A DNA stretch of 25,171 nt, from positions 1-25,171 of the forward strand of contig JADGJL010000324.1 in NCBI GenBank assembly GCA_027600665.1, written 5' to 3'. This stretch comes from Irineochytrium annulatum. Its lineage: Eukaryota > Chytridiomycota > Chytridiomycetes > Chytridiales > Chytridiaceae. Of the stretch, positions 1 to 10,359 are shown piece by piece. How positions within the stretch are numbered: position 1 is the first letter of the stretch; the number at the start of each line of letters is the position of its first letter. Under the pieces are notes generated by a model. The model worked only from the letters and a program-made list of their open reading frames with translations. It had not been told where the DNA came from and searched no databases. The position numbers and the translations under genes were made by a program.

Positions 1-972
1 ACGTTCCTTCAATGGTGATTCTATATAAGTTGCGAGGGGCAGAGGCACTTTACGCGTGATATCTGTTTCCTGCGGTTGGTCGGTGCGACTCCTCCTTGGC
101 GCAGTCTCGGTGCGATAAACAGAAAGGGAAAAGCGTCTGGTTTCGGCCTGCTCAGTGCCTTACCGCCCAGCTCCTTTCTTTGGTTTGCTCACTTTACTGG
201 GCCGTCTGCCTGGGCCGTCGCGGCACACCCGGCTCAAGTTGCGGACATGAATTTTTGGGAAATTTTTGGCGTGGGCTTTTCTTGCGGGGGGGTTTTGACT
301 CGCGTTTTTGCTCAACTGTGCTACGCCGCCGGTCCGAACCGCCGTTCATTCCTGTTCATTCCCGTCGTCTCCGCGTTCGAACATGCAAAATACACGCTGG
401 CGGGACTGGACCCTGGTCCTGCTCGTCTGCCCGCTGACAGGTCCCCGTCCTGGAGGACGTCATATGCCGCGGGTCTGGTCGTAGTCTGCTGTATGCTGCA
501 GTCTGCAGGTTGCAGGGATAACCGGTGGGCGCATTGGCGGTGGGAAGCCGGTCAGAATACGTTTCAGAACGTACAACAACTGAATGAGGGATCAGGCTGA
601 AGGTGCCACGCCACAGGAGCAGGAGTAGGGAGGATAAGCGCTCATCCATGTTTAGCATGTTGTCGCCATTGGTTCGGACCTTTGTTATCCTCAGGAACCC
701 GCGCCTTCCAGATCACGCACTTCAATTTTAATTGGAATTAGGTAAAATGAAGTGGTAAATGAACAGATAAGCTACATCCCTGGGTAAAACGGAAGGCACA
801 GAGACAATATTAACGAGTTGCGGATCGGAGGGGAAGGCACGATGCTATCCTACATGACGAGTTTGCTGGGAATGATCCTACGTCCGATCGTAAAGGCTGT
901 ATTACAATTCAAAAGTCCAGCTACGGAGCAATATAGCAAAGTTCCCCTTCCCAAGCTCGAATGCCCTACAGT
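1..972. other. Intergenic / 3' flank of ISN1, no supported gene
   Basis: No gene is supported here. A TATATAAG box lies at 22-29 and could serve a plus-strand transcript, but the only long plus frame (about 76-600) has its first ATG at 247 and encodes nothing I recognise. The last few hundred bases are the 3' flank of the minus-strand ISN1 gene. A very short ATG frame at 382 has a hydrophobic stretch but ends after about 33 codons. Confidence 0.5.
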
Positions 973-2904
973 TTACTTCCTTGACCGCTGCATGTGACCC
1001 TCAAGCTGTTTTAAAACCTCAGCAGTCTCGTCGGGCGACGTGATCCAGGTCGTCGAGCACGCACTTCTTGTCAAGATGTCGTTACCGGTTGAAAGGAACT
1101 GCAAATCACACCATCAATAAAAACGATTTCTCGCCAAAGGGAAACACGAACCTGATCTCCGACATGCAGCGTCTCATGCCCCAAAGTCTGCAGGTACTCC
1201 TGCAGGATCTTGACACCGATCAACTTGTTCCCGATATCAACCCAAGCGTCGGAACCGCCGTTAAACGCGCAGAAGGGCACGGGGACATACGCCGCCCCAC
1301 GCTTGATAACCTGCGCGTGCTGGTAGTTGTTCAGCCTCCTCTGGGCGGCCAGCACGAACTCGTCCAGCTGCTCGCGTGACAGCTTCTCGGTCGGGCGGTC
1401 ACCCGTTGAGATAATTCCCACGGCGCGTTCCTTCCGGATCACGGTCACGCGGTGCGCGACGCCGAGCTCCTCGGCTACCTCATTTGCGCACGACTCGGCA
1501 ACGTCGAGGAGCTCCTTTATCCGGTCGGTGGCGTTCGACCAGGCTCGGACAGAGGCGGGCTGGTAGGTGTCCTCGGGGCGGTAGACAAGATGGTCGGTCT
1601 CCGGATCATAGCAGAAGAGGTAGTTACATTCACCACCTGCAAATTATCGCAATACGTTAGAACCGCTTATGTAAGATGCTTCAATGCGAAGTCAAACAAT
1701 TTGGACGGACCCAGCACATAGAATTTCGCCCTCTGCTCCTTCGTCAGGCCAGAGCGCCGAATTCCCTCCAACAATCCCGAAAGCCTCTGCTCGTACCGCG
1801 TCGCATTTGCCGGGTAGCCCGCAGCCGTCACGATCGCGACCGCCACGCCGCTCTGCAGCAACCCCACGAGCAAGCCCACCAGTACAGAGTCCTCGGCGAA
1901 GTCGGCGCCGTCAGCGTAAAGCGTCATGTCTCCGTCGAAGGTGATCAGCTTCAGCGTCGGCGCTATGGCGGACACCTGGGCCGTGTTGAGGACGTGGCGG
2001 ACGTCGTTGAAGGACGGAGGGACGAAGCGGCGCGATGCGATGGACCGTTGGCGGTTCAGGAGAAGGAAGGCCTCGCGCAGGGGCAGGGGCGTGAAGAAGC
2101 GACCAATGGTGGGGACGAGCTGGGAGAGGCGGGAAAGCTCAGGGAGACCCGCTGTAAGGGCGCGCACGGAATTAGAAAAACTCGTCGAACAGAGAGAAAG
2201 CAAGGTTCGGGTGGTCCACGCACTGTTCTGGTGAAGAATGTGATCCAAGATCAGCCCCTCGACACACTCCAGCACCTCGCAGAACCGCTTGATGTTCTGA
2301 TCATCCGCCGACTCGAAGCCGCCGAGCGAACCCTCCGTCAAGGTCCTGTGCAACACGTGTTGCTGTTGCGGTCCCACATCCCTCTCGCCCCCACTCGCAC
2401 CGGGAGCATCCGCGTACTCGTTCGTAAGCGATGTCTGCTTCAGCGACGACGTCAGCGTCTTCAGATGGGACGGCGCCTCGGCCGCAGATAGGGAAGATGA
2501 GGTTGGCCTGGTCGACCGAGGCCTCGTGTGGAGGATGAAAGGCGTCAGGAGGAGGGACTTGATAAACTCGATGAAAGCGTCGCGCTTGTGGGCCCTGTCG
2601 CGGTTGGCGTTTTAGTCAAGAGTGCGACTGTGATCCCGGTCGTTGCAGGCCCCGCGAGCATTGAGCATCAGGTGTGTGTGATTCTCGACCTGCCCTCAGC
2701 CGCCAGCGATCCGCCTCCACAATGGTCGATGCTCCCATTCCTCCGTCGTTTCCGACGGGGTGACGGATGCCGCCCGGATGTGCGGGCCGCGGCGGACGAG
2801 TTCGGAAGTATCTGTAAACTCATCGTGTGCGAAGCCGGGGCCAACGCGCCAGGGACAGGACCTTACCGGAGGGCGTATGTGGTAGCGTAGAGCGAGTGGC
2901 TCAT
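973..2904 (-). CDS. ISN1: IMP-specific 5'-nucleotidase (ISN1 family)
   Basis: This enzyme dephosphorylates IMP to inosine in purine metabolism and is expected in the cytosol. The model has exons 2904-2867, 2594-1711, 1636-1152 and 1098-973, giving 510 residues against about 450 in yeast. All introns are GT-AG and phase-compatible, and intron 2 has a TTCTAAC branch site. The ATG at 2904 opens MSHSLYATTYALR, and splicing restores the family's N-terminal YAL-HKRDAFIEFIKSLL pattern. Visible landmarks are QLVPTIGRFFTPLPL, PSFNDVRHVLNTAQ, the HAD-like catalytic motif TFDGDMTLY with Asp233 and Asp235, FNGGSDAWVDIGNK (433-446), and HVGDQ joined by splicing to FLSTGND near the C-terminus. The region around residues 44-95 is a variable Ser-rich insertion. 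The family assignment is very secure. Exon 1 is short (38 bp) and follows a 272-bp intron, so it is the least certain part. Confidence 0.95.
2595..2866 (-). other. ISN1 intron 1 (unusually long for this window)
   Basis: The intron begins GTAAGG at 2866 and ends ACAG at 2595, with a TTGACTAAAAC branch-like site about 20 bases before the acceptor. At 272 bp it is several times longer than the other introns here (mostly 34-75 bp). The split Arg codon (CG|G) continues in frame into AHKRDAF. Confidence 0.75.
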
Positions 2905-3340
2905 GTTGACTGTAATGCCGATAAAGCTGGTGCAGCTTTGACGCGATGGCAATCGATTCACAGGAAAAGTTGACAACGCCTTGTGGAAGAGGTGCCAGTG
3001 CAATCATAAGTAATACATCTCAAGTCAAGCAAGGTCACACCAATACAATGCACGTGAGAGTAGCAATAAAAACTTGGACATATATTCCACAAGTCAGTAA
3101 CTTGACCGTGCTATCCCTTTTCCAAACTATAGTACTGCAGTACGCAACCGGAACGAAAGACTCTATCCAGGGAGAGGTGAAGCTTAGGCGTCCCATCAAT
3201 CCCTCACCCGATGACAAAAGTAATCATCGTGAAAAAAGGTAATATTATAAGGATAAACATAAAGTACAATGAAAAGGTACAGAATTACTATCGCCAAAAA
3301 ACGAGAAAGGCCGATAAAGGGATCCACCGTACGCCACCGG
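2905..3340. other. Intergenic: ISN1 promoter side and receptor 3' flank
   Basis: This interval separates the ISN1 start from the stop of the upstream minus-strand receptor gene. It is AT-richer than its neighbours, particularly 3220-3300, which fits a 3' untranslated region on the minus strand. I see no coding potential. Confidence 0.6.
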
Positions 3341-5817
3341 CTAACCGACGGTCCAACCGCCCAAGTTCGGGCGCGTTCCGCCAACCCTCTCGCTCTGACT
3401 CCGCGACAACCCGGCGGCCCCGGCGCCAGCGCCAGCCTCCCTCTCCCACCCGAACGCCGACGCCACCCCCGGAGAGAGCGTAATGGGGCTCACAGCGCCA
3501 GGGAACCTCCTGACGTCCTCGACCGTCACGACCGTCGCCGTCGGCGCGGGCCGTGACACGGACCTCGCCCTCCTCGGACCTCCCACGCCGTTCGCGCCAG
3601 GTGAGGCGGCCGCCGCCCGGACATCCTCCGTCTGCCACGGGTCCGGCGACGACGGCATCGGGCTGAAGATTTCGCGCTGCTGCGGCGCGGCCGTGTGTGC
3701 CCTCGCGCGGGACGCCGCACCCTGGGCTGCCGACTCCCTCAGCGGCCTCGGGAGCGAGTTGGAAGTCGGCGTGATCTGCAGCGGGCGGATCGCGTTCGTG
3801 GGTGGCTGGAACACCGGGGTTTGCTCCGCGCGCGCGAGCCGGCCCCTGCGCTCGACCGACACCTTCCGCGAGAGCTCCGGGCCGTAGAAGTCGGTGAGGG
3901 CGTCGGTCGGGGTGTCCGGGGATTTGGGGACGGGTGGCGGTGTGAGTTGGGCGACGGCATCGGCGCGGTGGGTGTAGACGAAGGTCTCTTCGGCGGTAGA
4001 CGCGTTAAAGGTAGCACGGAAGGGACTCAGGGGCGCATGCTCCTCGTCGGTCCGGCGGGGGTGCTTCGAATGCTTAGAGGTCGCCGTGCGGGCAGGTCGC
4101 GGGGTAGCGATCGTAAGGGTCTTCTCCGTCAGCGGGGTGACCTTGGCGGTCTTGCCGACCTGGAGGTCGTACGCCTCACCCGTCTCCATCGAGGAGGGGC
4201 TGTCATCCGAGATGCCGTCGCGCTCGCGGAGGAAGCGACGGTGCACTCTGCGGCGCCGCTCGCGGCGCTCCGCAAAAAAGGCGCGCCACTCCTGGACGAG
4301 GGAGAGACGGCAGCCAAAGATGAGGAAGATCCAGAGTCCACCAGTTGCCTAGCGACGCGAAATTTCCCGTTAGCCGCGTAAAACACTGTACGGGAACACA
4401 ATGAGGAAACTTACCGGCAGGAGGTCACCCATTGCCATGAACCAGTACCGCGGCATCTTCCCTGGCGGAATCTCCGCCGCGCAATGCTCCTGCGAGCCCC
4501 CGAGGAGAATGCACTCCACCCAGGTCTGCAGGAACGGGGTCGTTTCATTATAGTACTTTAGCGGGGCTACATCGAGGAAGTAGAACGTCCAGAAGAACAG
4601 CAGCGTGAGGACGAAGAGGAAGGACAGCGTGAACGACCTCCACGACGAGTTCACGATCGCCACGATCCTCGACCTCGTGCTGGGCTGCCCGCCCGACCCA
4701 GAGGCAGACGATGAGGCTGAGTACGTCCCGGAACGACCTTTGCCGCTGGCTCCGGCGGTAGAGGCGCGGAGGGTGATACGGGTGATGTAGGCGATTGTGA
4801 AGAGGTGGATGAGGAAGGCGAGGCCGACGAATATTGAGAGGGGGTAGAAGAACAGCTGGTTCGACCAGTCCGAGGAGATCAGGCAGAGCGAGCCGAACTC
4901 GTACCGGATGGCGTTGAGGCCGGCCGTCACGGCCGTCAGGATGGCTGGAAGGACCCAGCAAACGGTGTGGACGAGCCAGTATTTGCCCGCGAAGAGGTTC
5001 GAATTCCAAACCGTCACAATCTAGGGCGCGCCGGTTAGTTATCCAAACGTTTTGTGGCATCTCCAATGGACACTTACGTGAAGGTTCACAATAAGGAACG
5101 CGACCCACATGGCAGCCGATAATGTGGAGAAGATAAGCATCCCCCCTTGCACCCCACACAGCTTGTTGTTGTTCTGGTTAGCAATGGTGATGTCGTCGAC
5201 GCACTGGGCCGACTTCCTGCTGGCTCCGCCCCCGATGAAGAACACGTTCGCGGAGAAGAGGAAGACTGCAAGGCTGAAGAACATGATGATGGAGGCCGGA
5301 TGCTCCCGTTTGCCCGGCAGGGTCACGAACGAAATGAAGACGAACAGCGAGCCCAAGGCCGACGCTACGCGCATGGGGTCAGACCAGTTCAGGTACGCGT
5401 CGATGGCTCCCGGCTTGTAGAAGGCTAACATGGGGATGGTTACGTTAGCTCGTCGCAGCGAACACGTCGTCGAACGGCAGAGGACATACCTGGCAGCTGT
5501 GGGCACGGAAGGCAACACGGGCCGAAGCATGACTGTCCCGCGATGGTGACGTTGGACCCAAAGTTGGGATTCGGCTGGAAAGGCGCGGGGCACAGGTTTG
5601 GCGTGGCGGCTGCAAGCATCCTAAATGCTGCCGAGTCGGGATGGAGGGAGGCGAGGGAGGGGATCGACGCGGAGGCCGGTTGAGTGAGGAGGGAAACCGC
5701 GACGACGGCCGCGAGGAGGGTGGAGATGATCGGGGGCGCATGTAGACGGCGCGACTGCCGTCCCTTGGCGGGTGTGCTGACGGGTCCCCGCGCGAGTGAC
5801 ATCGTTGGCTCGGACAT
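3341..5817 (-). CDS. Frizzled/Smoothened-like seven-transmembrane receptor
   Basis: This is a predicted plasma-membrane GPCR-type receptor of the fungal/amoebozoan Frizzled-Smoothened-like group. Exons are 5817-5490, 5424-5078, 5020-4415 and 4348-3341, giving 762 residues. All donors are GTATGT or GTAAGT, and branch-like sites such as GCTAAC and CTAACC are present. The ATG at 5817 has a good context and precedes a signal peptide (hydrophobic about 30-44, cleavage near 50). The short ectodomain ends in CFGPCCLPCPQLPAFYKPG (97-115), a motif I associate with CRD-less Frizzled-like proteins. Seven helices follow at about 127-147, 152-174, 202-224, 239-258, 280-304, 354-374 and 417-439. Extracellular cysteines at 184, 199, 271, 395 and 405 could form disulfides. 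The 320-residue tail is Ser/Pro/Arg-rich and probably cytoplasmic. The canonical ten-Cys CRD is absent. The subfamily and ligand are unknown. Confidence 0.85.
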
Positions 5818-6829
5818 CTTGGTGGCAGCCCTAGGACGGAGATGGGAGGTTGCCGGAGACGAACCAGAAGCCACTAACAGTCGGGCGGAAGGCGGACGGG
5901 GGGGAAGTTGGACCGGACCACAGGTTTAAAGACGAGAATATAAGCTTGTGCGATACTCACGTTCACTTGGCCTAAGTCCAGTATCTCCCTTTTTTCGTTA
6001 CGAAGATGACGATGGGGTCGTGGTCCGCGCCTAAGACACACCGGTCGGAATTCACATGATGTTCAAACGACTATCTCCGTGTATGATGCCACGCGAGGTC
6101 TCGCATAAAACTGCCTGATCTCGAGTGAGATCCCGTGCGAATGGGAAACCGCTCCGCGAGCCCACACGACCCCGAATGCTGCAGCTTCCGGACATGAAGC
6201 CACACAAGACTAACAGGGAAGCCTCTACTGCGTTTCTAGTTGCAATCTTCAGTTCATTTGATCTTTAAATGAAATGTGTGATTACTTGTGATGAGCATGC
6301 TGATATTGTTTACATGTATGATTACGTCCTGATGATCTTACGTTGCAATGAAAGCGTAGCAATCTTGAGGCTCGTCTCATTACAGTCCTTATCCTGAGAT
6401 TGATTGCATACACAGCGATATTTCCAATTGCATCTTGTTAAGTTTTACGCCGCGGCCCCTGTTGTCTTAGTCATCTTAAGCTTGAACCGTCATGGACTGG
6501 ATGCTTTATTTGTTTTTTTCCTAATAATTATCACCACCACCAGAAACCAACTGAGAAAAACATAAACCGCCTCTCGTGCGCCCCCCTTCAATGCCTTGGG
6601 GTCGAGCTAACGAGGGTGAGATTCCACCCTCGTCATACAATGCAGACAAACAACACCCAGTAAGCGAGTAGTTCTTTGGCGGACCACGCAATGTATTATT
6701 ATGTTACAGTTTTATGTGAATTTCCACCTCCATAAAAAAAAAAAAGGTATACATCTACTGGAGCCGTTATCCTTCCTTCTAAAGTCAGACCGTCCCTCCA
6801 TATTTTTTGCTCCCAACAAAATCGCTAAT
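5818..6829. other. Intergenic, 5' region of the receptor gene and 3' flank of the kinase
   Basis: About 1 kb without a supported gene, lying upstream of the receptor start and downstream of the kinase stop. It is mixed-composition DNA with poly-T and poly-A tracts (around 6510-6525 and 6735-6745) and one perfect hairpin at 6610-6633. Confidence 0.55.
6610..6633. repeat. Perfect 9-bp inverted repeat (hairpin)
   Basis: ACGAGGGTG and its exact reverse complement CACCCTCGT are separated by the 6-base loop AGATTC. It lies about 200 bases beyond the stop codon of the minus-strand kinase gene. It may be a 3'-UTR or processing element, or chance. Confidence 0.45.
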
Positions 6830-8134
6830 CTAGTAATTCCCCGTCACCCACGGATGCGCCATCACCATGTCCATGTCGAACCTCTGCGCCGGGTCCACCA
6901 TCGTCATCCCCCGCAGCAGGTCCCTCAGTGCGTCATCCGCGTCCCCACGTATGGGACCCAGCGGGTACTCCCCGCACACCTCCATCACCTCCTCGAGGGC
7001 CCACCCGAGCTCGACCGTCTCCCTCACGGCTTGCGGCAGCACGCTCGGCCCGTGCAGGATCGCAAACAGCATCATGGCCAGCGCGAACACGTCGCAACTC
7101 ATCGCTCCGGCGACATCCACCACCCTCCCGCGCCTGCTCTCCCCGCGTCGCTTTCTTCGCAGGTTCCCCAGCAGCTCGGGCGGCGTCATGTCCTCGGTAC
7201 CGTAGCCCGTCGTCCCCGGGCCGTCCTCGACCACGTTGACGGCGTGGCCCATGTCGGCCAGGCGCGCGTGCACCTCCCCCGTCCCGTCCGCGTTCTCGAC
7301 GATGAGGACGTTCTCCTCCTTCACGTCCCCGTGCGCGATGTCGTTCGCGTGCAGGTGCGCGAGCCCCGACGCGACCTGGGCGAAAATCTCGCGCACGAGG
7401 GGCAGCGGCGGCGGGTTGAGCTTGTAACCGATGTGGGGGAGGGTGAACTCTGGCGTGTTGGAGTCGGGCGGGAGCTGGGATCGGTTGAGGGACCATGTCC
7501 AAAGGTCGGCGGTGGTGGAGCTAAAGGGGACGCGGCGGGGACGGTTGCTGGCGTCGATGAAGTCGAGGTGGGACACAGGGAGCGAGGCGGCTTCGAGGGC
7601 CGGGTCGGCGTGGAGGTCGGTGACGACGTAGAAGAGCGCGCTGTCCGCCCAGCAGCTGTGCATCCGGAGGACGTTGCGGTACGGTGCCCGGCTGCACTCG
7701 TGGAGGATCTCTACCTCGCGCGGGTAGCCTGATCGGGTGTTTGGTGGGTTGGAGGTGCGGTAGATGAGCTTGATGGCGACACGGGTGGAGGGGTTGGTGT
7801 AAAGGGAGGCGGAGAGGACGGCTCCGTTGGACCCATGGCCGATGCAGGAGCGGATGTGGTAGGTGTCGGTGAGGGGGGAGTTGTTGCGAATCGCGTGCCG
7901 GATCGCGCGCCGCGCCTTGATCTCGTTTGGGTCAAAGGGGGCATCTAAGGCATGGTCCTGCGGGGTGTCGGGAAGGAGGGCGCGTGGTGTGGACGTCAGG
8001 CAGGCGGAGGCGACCCTGAGGGCCGGGGTTGCCGGGGGCGAGAGGGGCATCGTCATTGCGGTGTCGTGTAAGGTGGTGGCTGCGGCGTACTTCTGGTGAT
8101 CGTTGAGGACTGATATCGGGTAGTTGGCCGACAT
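6830..8134 (-). CDS. Divergent protein kinase (non-RD, HGD/DMG variant)
   Basis: This is a single-exon gene of 434 residues, and the ATG at 8134 gives MSANYPISVL. The kinase domain runs from about residue 92 to 431. It shows a glycine loop GHGSNGAV (99-106), VAIK with Lys122, a helix-C glutamate in PREVEIL (Glu140 or Glu142), and a catalytic loop HGDVKEEN with Asp270, Lys272 and Asn275. The metal-binding motif DMG (294-296) replaces DFG, and TPPE (317-320) replaces APE. Asp348 (DVFALAMML) and Arg418 are conserved. The catalytic residues are intact, so it is probably an active Ser/Thr kinase. The Arg of HRD is replaced by Gly, which suggests it is not regulated by the usual activation-loop phosphorylation. 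The domain carries an insert around 178-240 and a basic Arg-rich stretch at 326-338. The first 90 residues are Ser/Thr/Pro-rich with no recognised domain. I cannot assign a kinase family. Confidence 0.88.
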   Translation of the reverse strand: MSANYPISVLNDHQKYAAATTLHDTAMTMPLSPPATPALRVASACLTSTPRALLPDTPQDHALDAPFDPNEIKARRAIRHAIRNNSPLTDTYHIRSCIGHGSNGAVLSASLYTNPSTRVAIKLIYRTSNPPNTRSGYPREVEILHECSRAPYRNVLRMHSCWADSALFYVVTDLHADPALEAASLPVSHLDFIDASNRPRRVPFSSTTADLWTWSLNRSQLPPDSNTPEFTLPHIGYKLNPPPLPLVREIFAQVASGLAHLHANDIAHGDVKEENVLIVENADGTGEVHARLADMGHAVNVVEDGPGTTGYGTEDMTPPELLGNLRRKRRGESRRGRVVDVAGAMSCDVFALAMMLFAILHGPSVLPQAVRETVELGWALEEVMEVCGEYPLGPIRGDADDALRDLLRGMTMVDPAQRFDMDMVMAHPWVTGNY

Positions 8135-9719
8135 TGATGTCGATGTAGATGTAAAGTGATGGATGGGGGATGGGACTGCGGATGCGATTTATGAATCGAA
8201 GTCTGCGAAGCCGAAGCTGTGGCCCAGCGAGAAAGTTAGCTGGCCAAAAGTGCCAACCTCAGCCACGTCACCTTTTTCACCTTCCACGTAACTTCGCCGG
8301 TCTAATCATTCACCTTGCCCAAACGCCACATGAAGGGATCTGATAGGCCTTACGATAAACACGTCCACTAACCCTGCCACCCATACTTGTTTTCTTGTCC
8401 AGCCATCTCTCTTTTTTTACACGGAAAGTGTCTGGCATTTAAAGATGAAAGGGATGAACCACGATGGAGAAAAAGATATATTGGTGCTTGCGCCAAGGCT
8501 CACTCTGTGCATCCATCCCACAATAGCAAGCTTAGGCACCGGGTAGTGTACTTGAAGGGGAAGAGACCACAATGGATTCGAGAAGAACTACGGCAGGGGA
8601 TTGGGGGCTGTTGTGACTGAGAAAGAATTTCGCAACGGGCCATGAGGCACCGCCGAGCAGGTTTGGTGTGAGAGGAGGCATGGCACGCGACTTGAAAGAC
8701 GCGGTTGCAGGCGCAAGTCGCGGTCCTTGGCTGCGCTGCCGCGCTCGTGGGAGGGTGTTGTTGCGAGAACGACGGCAATGGAAACCAGCCGCGGAGGACT
8801 GCGATGTCGAGAGAGGTGAGAGCCGAACAGCCATGCACCCTTCCGCTTCCGCCACCGAGCCCAAACGGCCGTCAGACTGGATGGCGGACGCAGGGGACCT
8901 AGCCAGGGGCGTGGGGGAGCTCGTTGAGGGGAAAGAAAAGAGAAGGCGTCCGGAGGAGTGAGACACGGAGGACGGGGAGGAGCGAGGTCGAGGTCGCACT
9001 GGAGCGAGCGAGCGAGGGTCGCGGAGAAGCGGGTGGTTGACCGCCCTGGCGGTGGGCGACAGCGATGGACGGAGGGGTGGTCCAGCTTGCCACCCCACCC
9101 CAATCAAGCCGTCCAACTCAAGCCACCTCGTCTTAAATGCAGCAGCCTATCGTGTTCTTCACATACACCCCCCCATACACGTTATCCATGTGCGCATTGC
9201 TATTAATTTCCAATAAATCCATGCATTTATTCTGTTTTTTCTTTTATTTCAGATAGAGAGAAATTGGTAATAGTGGCCAGCCAGACTCTCACCGGCCTTT
9301 GAAGCAAAGGGAGTCCGAAGGAGAAAGAAGTGTAAGCAAACAAAGTAAAGAACAAAGGCAAACAGTGAAAAGCCCCGCATGTAAAATACAAGGAACAAAG
9401 TAAGAAGCACAAGTAATATAGGGGTGAAAGAAGGAGACGACAAAAACGGAAACCAACCAAAGAAAGCGAAGAACAATGGCGAGGAAAGAAGCATCACGGC
9501 CGACAGATCACGACGCCAACGCCCTTCGCCATCCTCCCCGCTCCGCTCGCCATTTGATCGTTTTCCTTCCCACCACGCCCATACTCATGCCAATACCCTC
9601 CACCTAACCTCCTCGGCAGAAATCACCCTGTCCCAACACCATAATCCACCACGAAAATCTCCTGCGAAAACTCCCGCAACCCCCTTCCCAATACGTTCCC
9701 ATCCACCTTCGCTTCTCAA
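8135..9719. other. Long intergenic region, no supported gene
   Basis: Overlapping frames on both strands at 8500-9120 are arginine/proline/serine-rich with no domain-like content, as expected of GC-rich noncoding DNA. The stretch 9230-9480 is purine-rich on the plus strand. The kinase promoter should lie at its left end and the COX6 3' flank at its right end. A GAGC-type short tandem repeat sits near 9001-9015. Confidence 0.5.
9212..9231. repeat. AATAAA-containing inverted repeat, possible two-way poly(A) signal
   Basis: AATAAAT and its exact complement ATTTATT flank the 6-base loop CCATGC, so an AATAAA poly(A) hexamer is presented on both strands. It lies about 490 bases beyond the COX6 stop on the minus strand. 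The function is inferred only. Confidence 0.35.
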
Positions 9720-10168
9720 CTAGGCGTCCGCCCACCAGATCTTCTGCCTGACGGGCTTCATCTCCCCAAACGCATGCTTGTCCACGACGCCCAGATCATC
9801 CAGCGTCGGCTTCAGGTGCGCCAGGTAGGCCTGGTACTGCTCCTTCTTGTTCGTCTTGTGCTCGACGGCCTCGAGGACCCTGACGGCCGTCGCAAACGTG
9901 TTAAGCCTCCTGCACGCCAGGATGGCGTCGTGCACCAGCTCGACGCTGGGGCACCAGTCCTGGGCGAAGATGTGGTTCAGCCCCCTCTCAAGCTCAAAGT
10001 CGTCAAGCTCCGGCTGCTGGAAGTGGGCGCGCCAGTGGGCAACGTAGGCGTCATAGTCCTTGGAGTTGGCGGGGTCGAGCTCGGCGGAGTAGGCGCGGGT
10101 GTGGGAGAGAAGGGGCGTGCGGGTGAGGAGCGAAGGGAGGACGCGCGTGGGGGTGAGGGTCGGCCGGG
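9720..10168 (-). CDS. COX6: Cytochrome c oxidase subunit VI (COX5A homologue), main exon
   Basis: This is a nuclear-encoded subunit of respiratory complex IV on the mitochondrial matrix side. The exon ends at a TAG (9720-9722) and begins after a TTACAAAATCAG acceptor at 10169, giving 148 full residues. It shows the family signatures YDAYVAHWRAHFQ, DDFELERGLNHIF, HDAILACRRLN, FATAVRVLEAVEHK and LKPTLDDLGV. The first 25-30 residues (PTLTPTRVLPSLL...TRAYSAELDP) are basic, hydroxylated and lack acidic residues, as in a mitochondrial presequence. The C-terminus runs about 19 residues past the usual family end (KHAFGEMKPVRQKIWWADA). In-frame upstream DNA contains a stop (TAA), and no in-frame ATG precedes the conserved part. 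A first exon ending in phase 1 must therefore lie upstream. A GTAAGG donor sits at 10256, but I could not find the initiator ATG. Confidence 0.9.
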
Positions 10169-10219
10169 CTGATTTTGTAAGGGTACGAGGTTAATACGCG
10201 ATGTGAAGGACAGGCCACG

Positions 10220-10359
10220 GCCCTCCAGCGAGATCCGATATCCGTGAGCCCCTTACAGCGGCGACGGCGTTCTCCTCCTCTTAATCTATGGATCCCGACC
10301 GCGGACGTTCTCGAGCAGCAACGCGATGAAGATTCAATGACGCCCTCCAGCGAGATCCG
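10220..10359. repeat. 18-bp direct repeat upstream of COX6
   Basis: The 18-mer GCCCTCCAGCGAGATCCG occurs at 10220-10237 and again at 10342-10359. Sequence outside the match diverges at once. One copy falls in the putative COX6 first intron and the other just upstream, so it may be a duplicated regulatory element. Confidence 0.5.

Noticed and set aside
76..600. 174-codon frame at the left end with a TATA box upstream
   Set aside because: First ATG is at 247, composition is not protein-like beyond that, and no family is recognised.
3483..4381. Long plus-strand frames over the receptor tail
   Set aside because: Shadows of exon 4 of the receptor, whose splicing, phase and last transmembrane helix are well supported on the minus strand.
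4990..5012. GGTTCGAATTCC, like a tRNA T-loop (B box)
   Set aside because: It lies inside receptor exon 3 (encoding WNSNLF) and has no A box or acceptor stem around it.
8500..9116. Overlapping long frames on both strands
   Set aside because: Arg/Pro/Ser-biased composition, no domain-like pattern and similar openness in several frames, as expected for GC-rich noncoding DNA.
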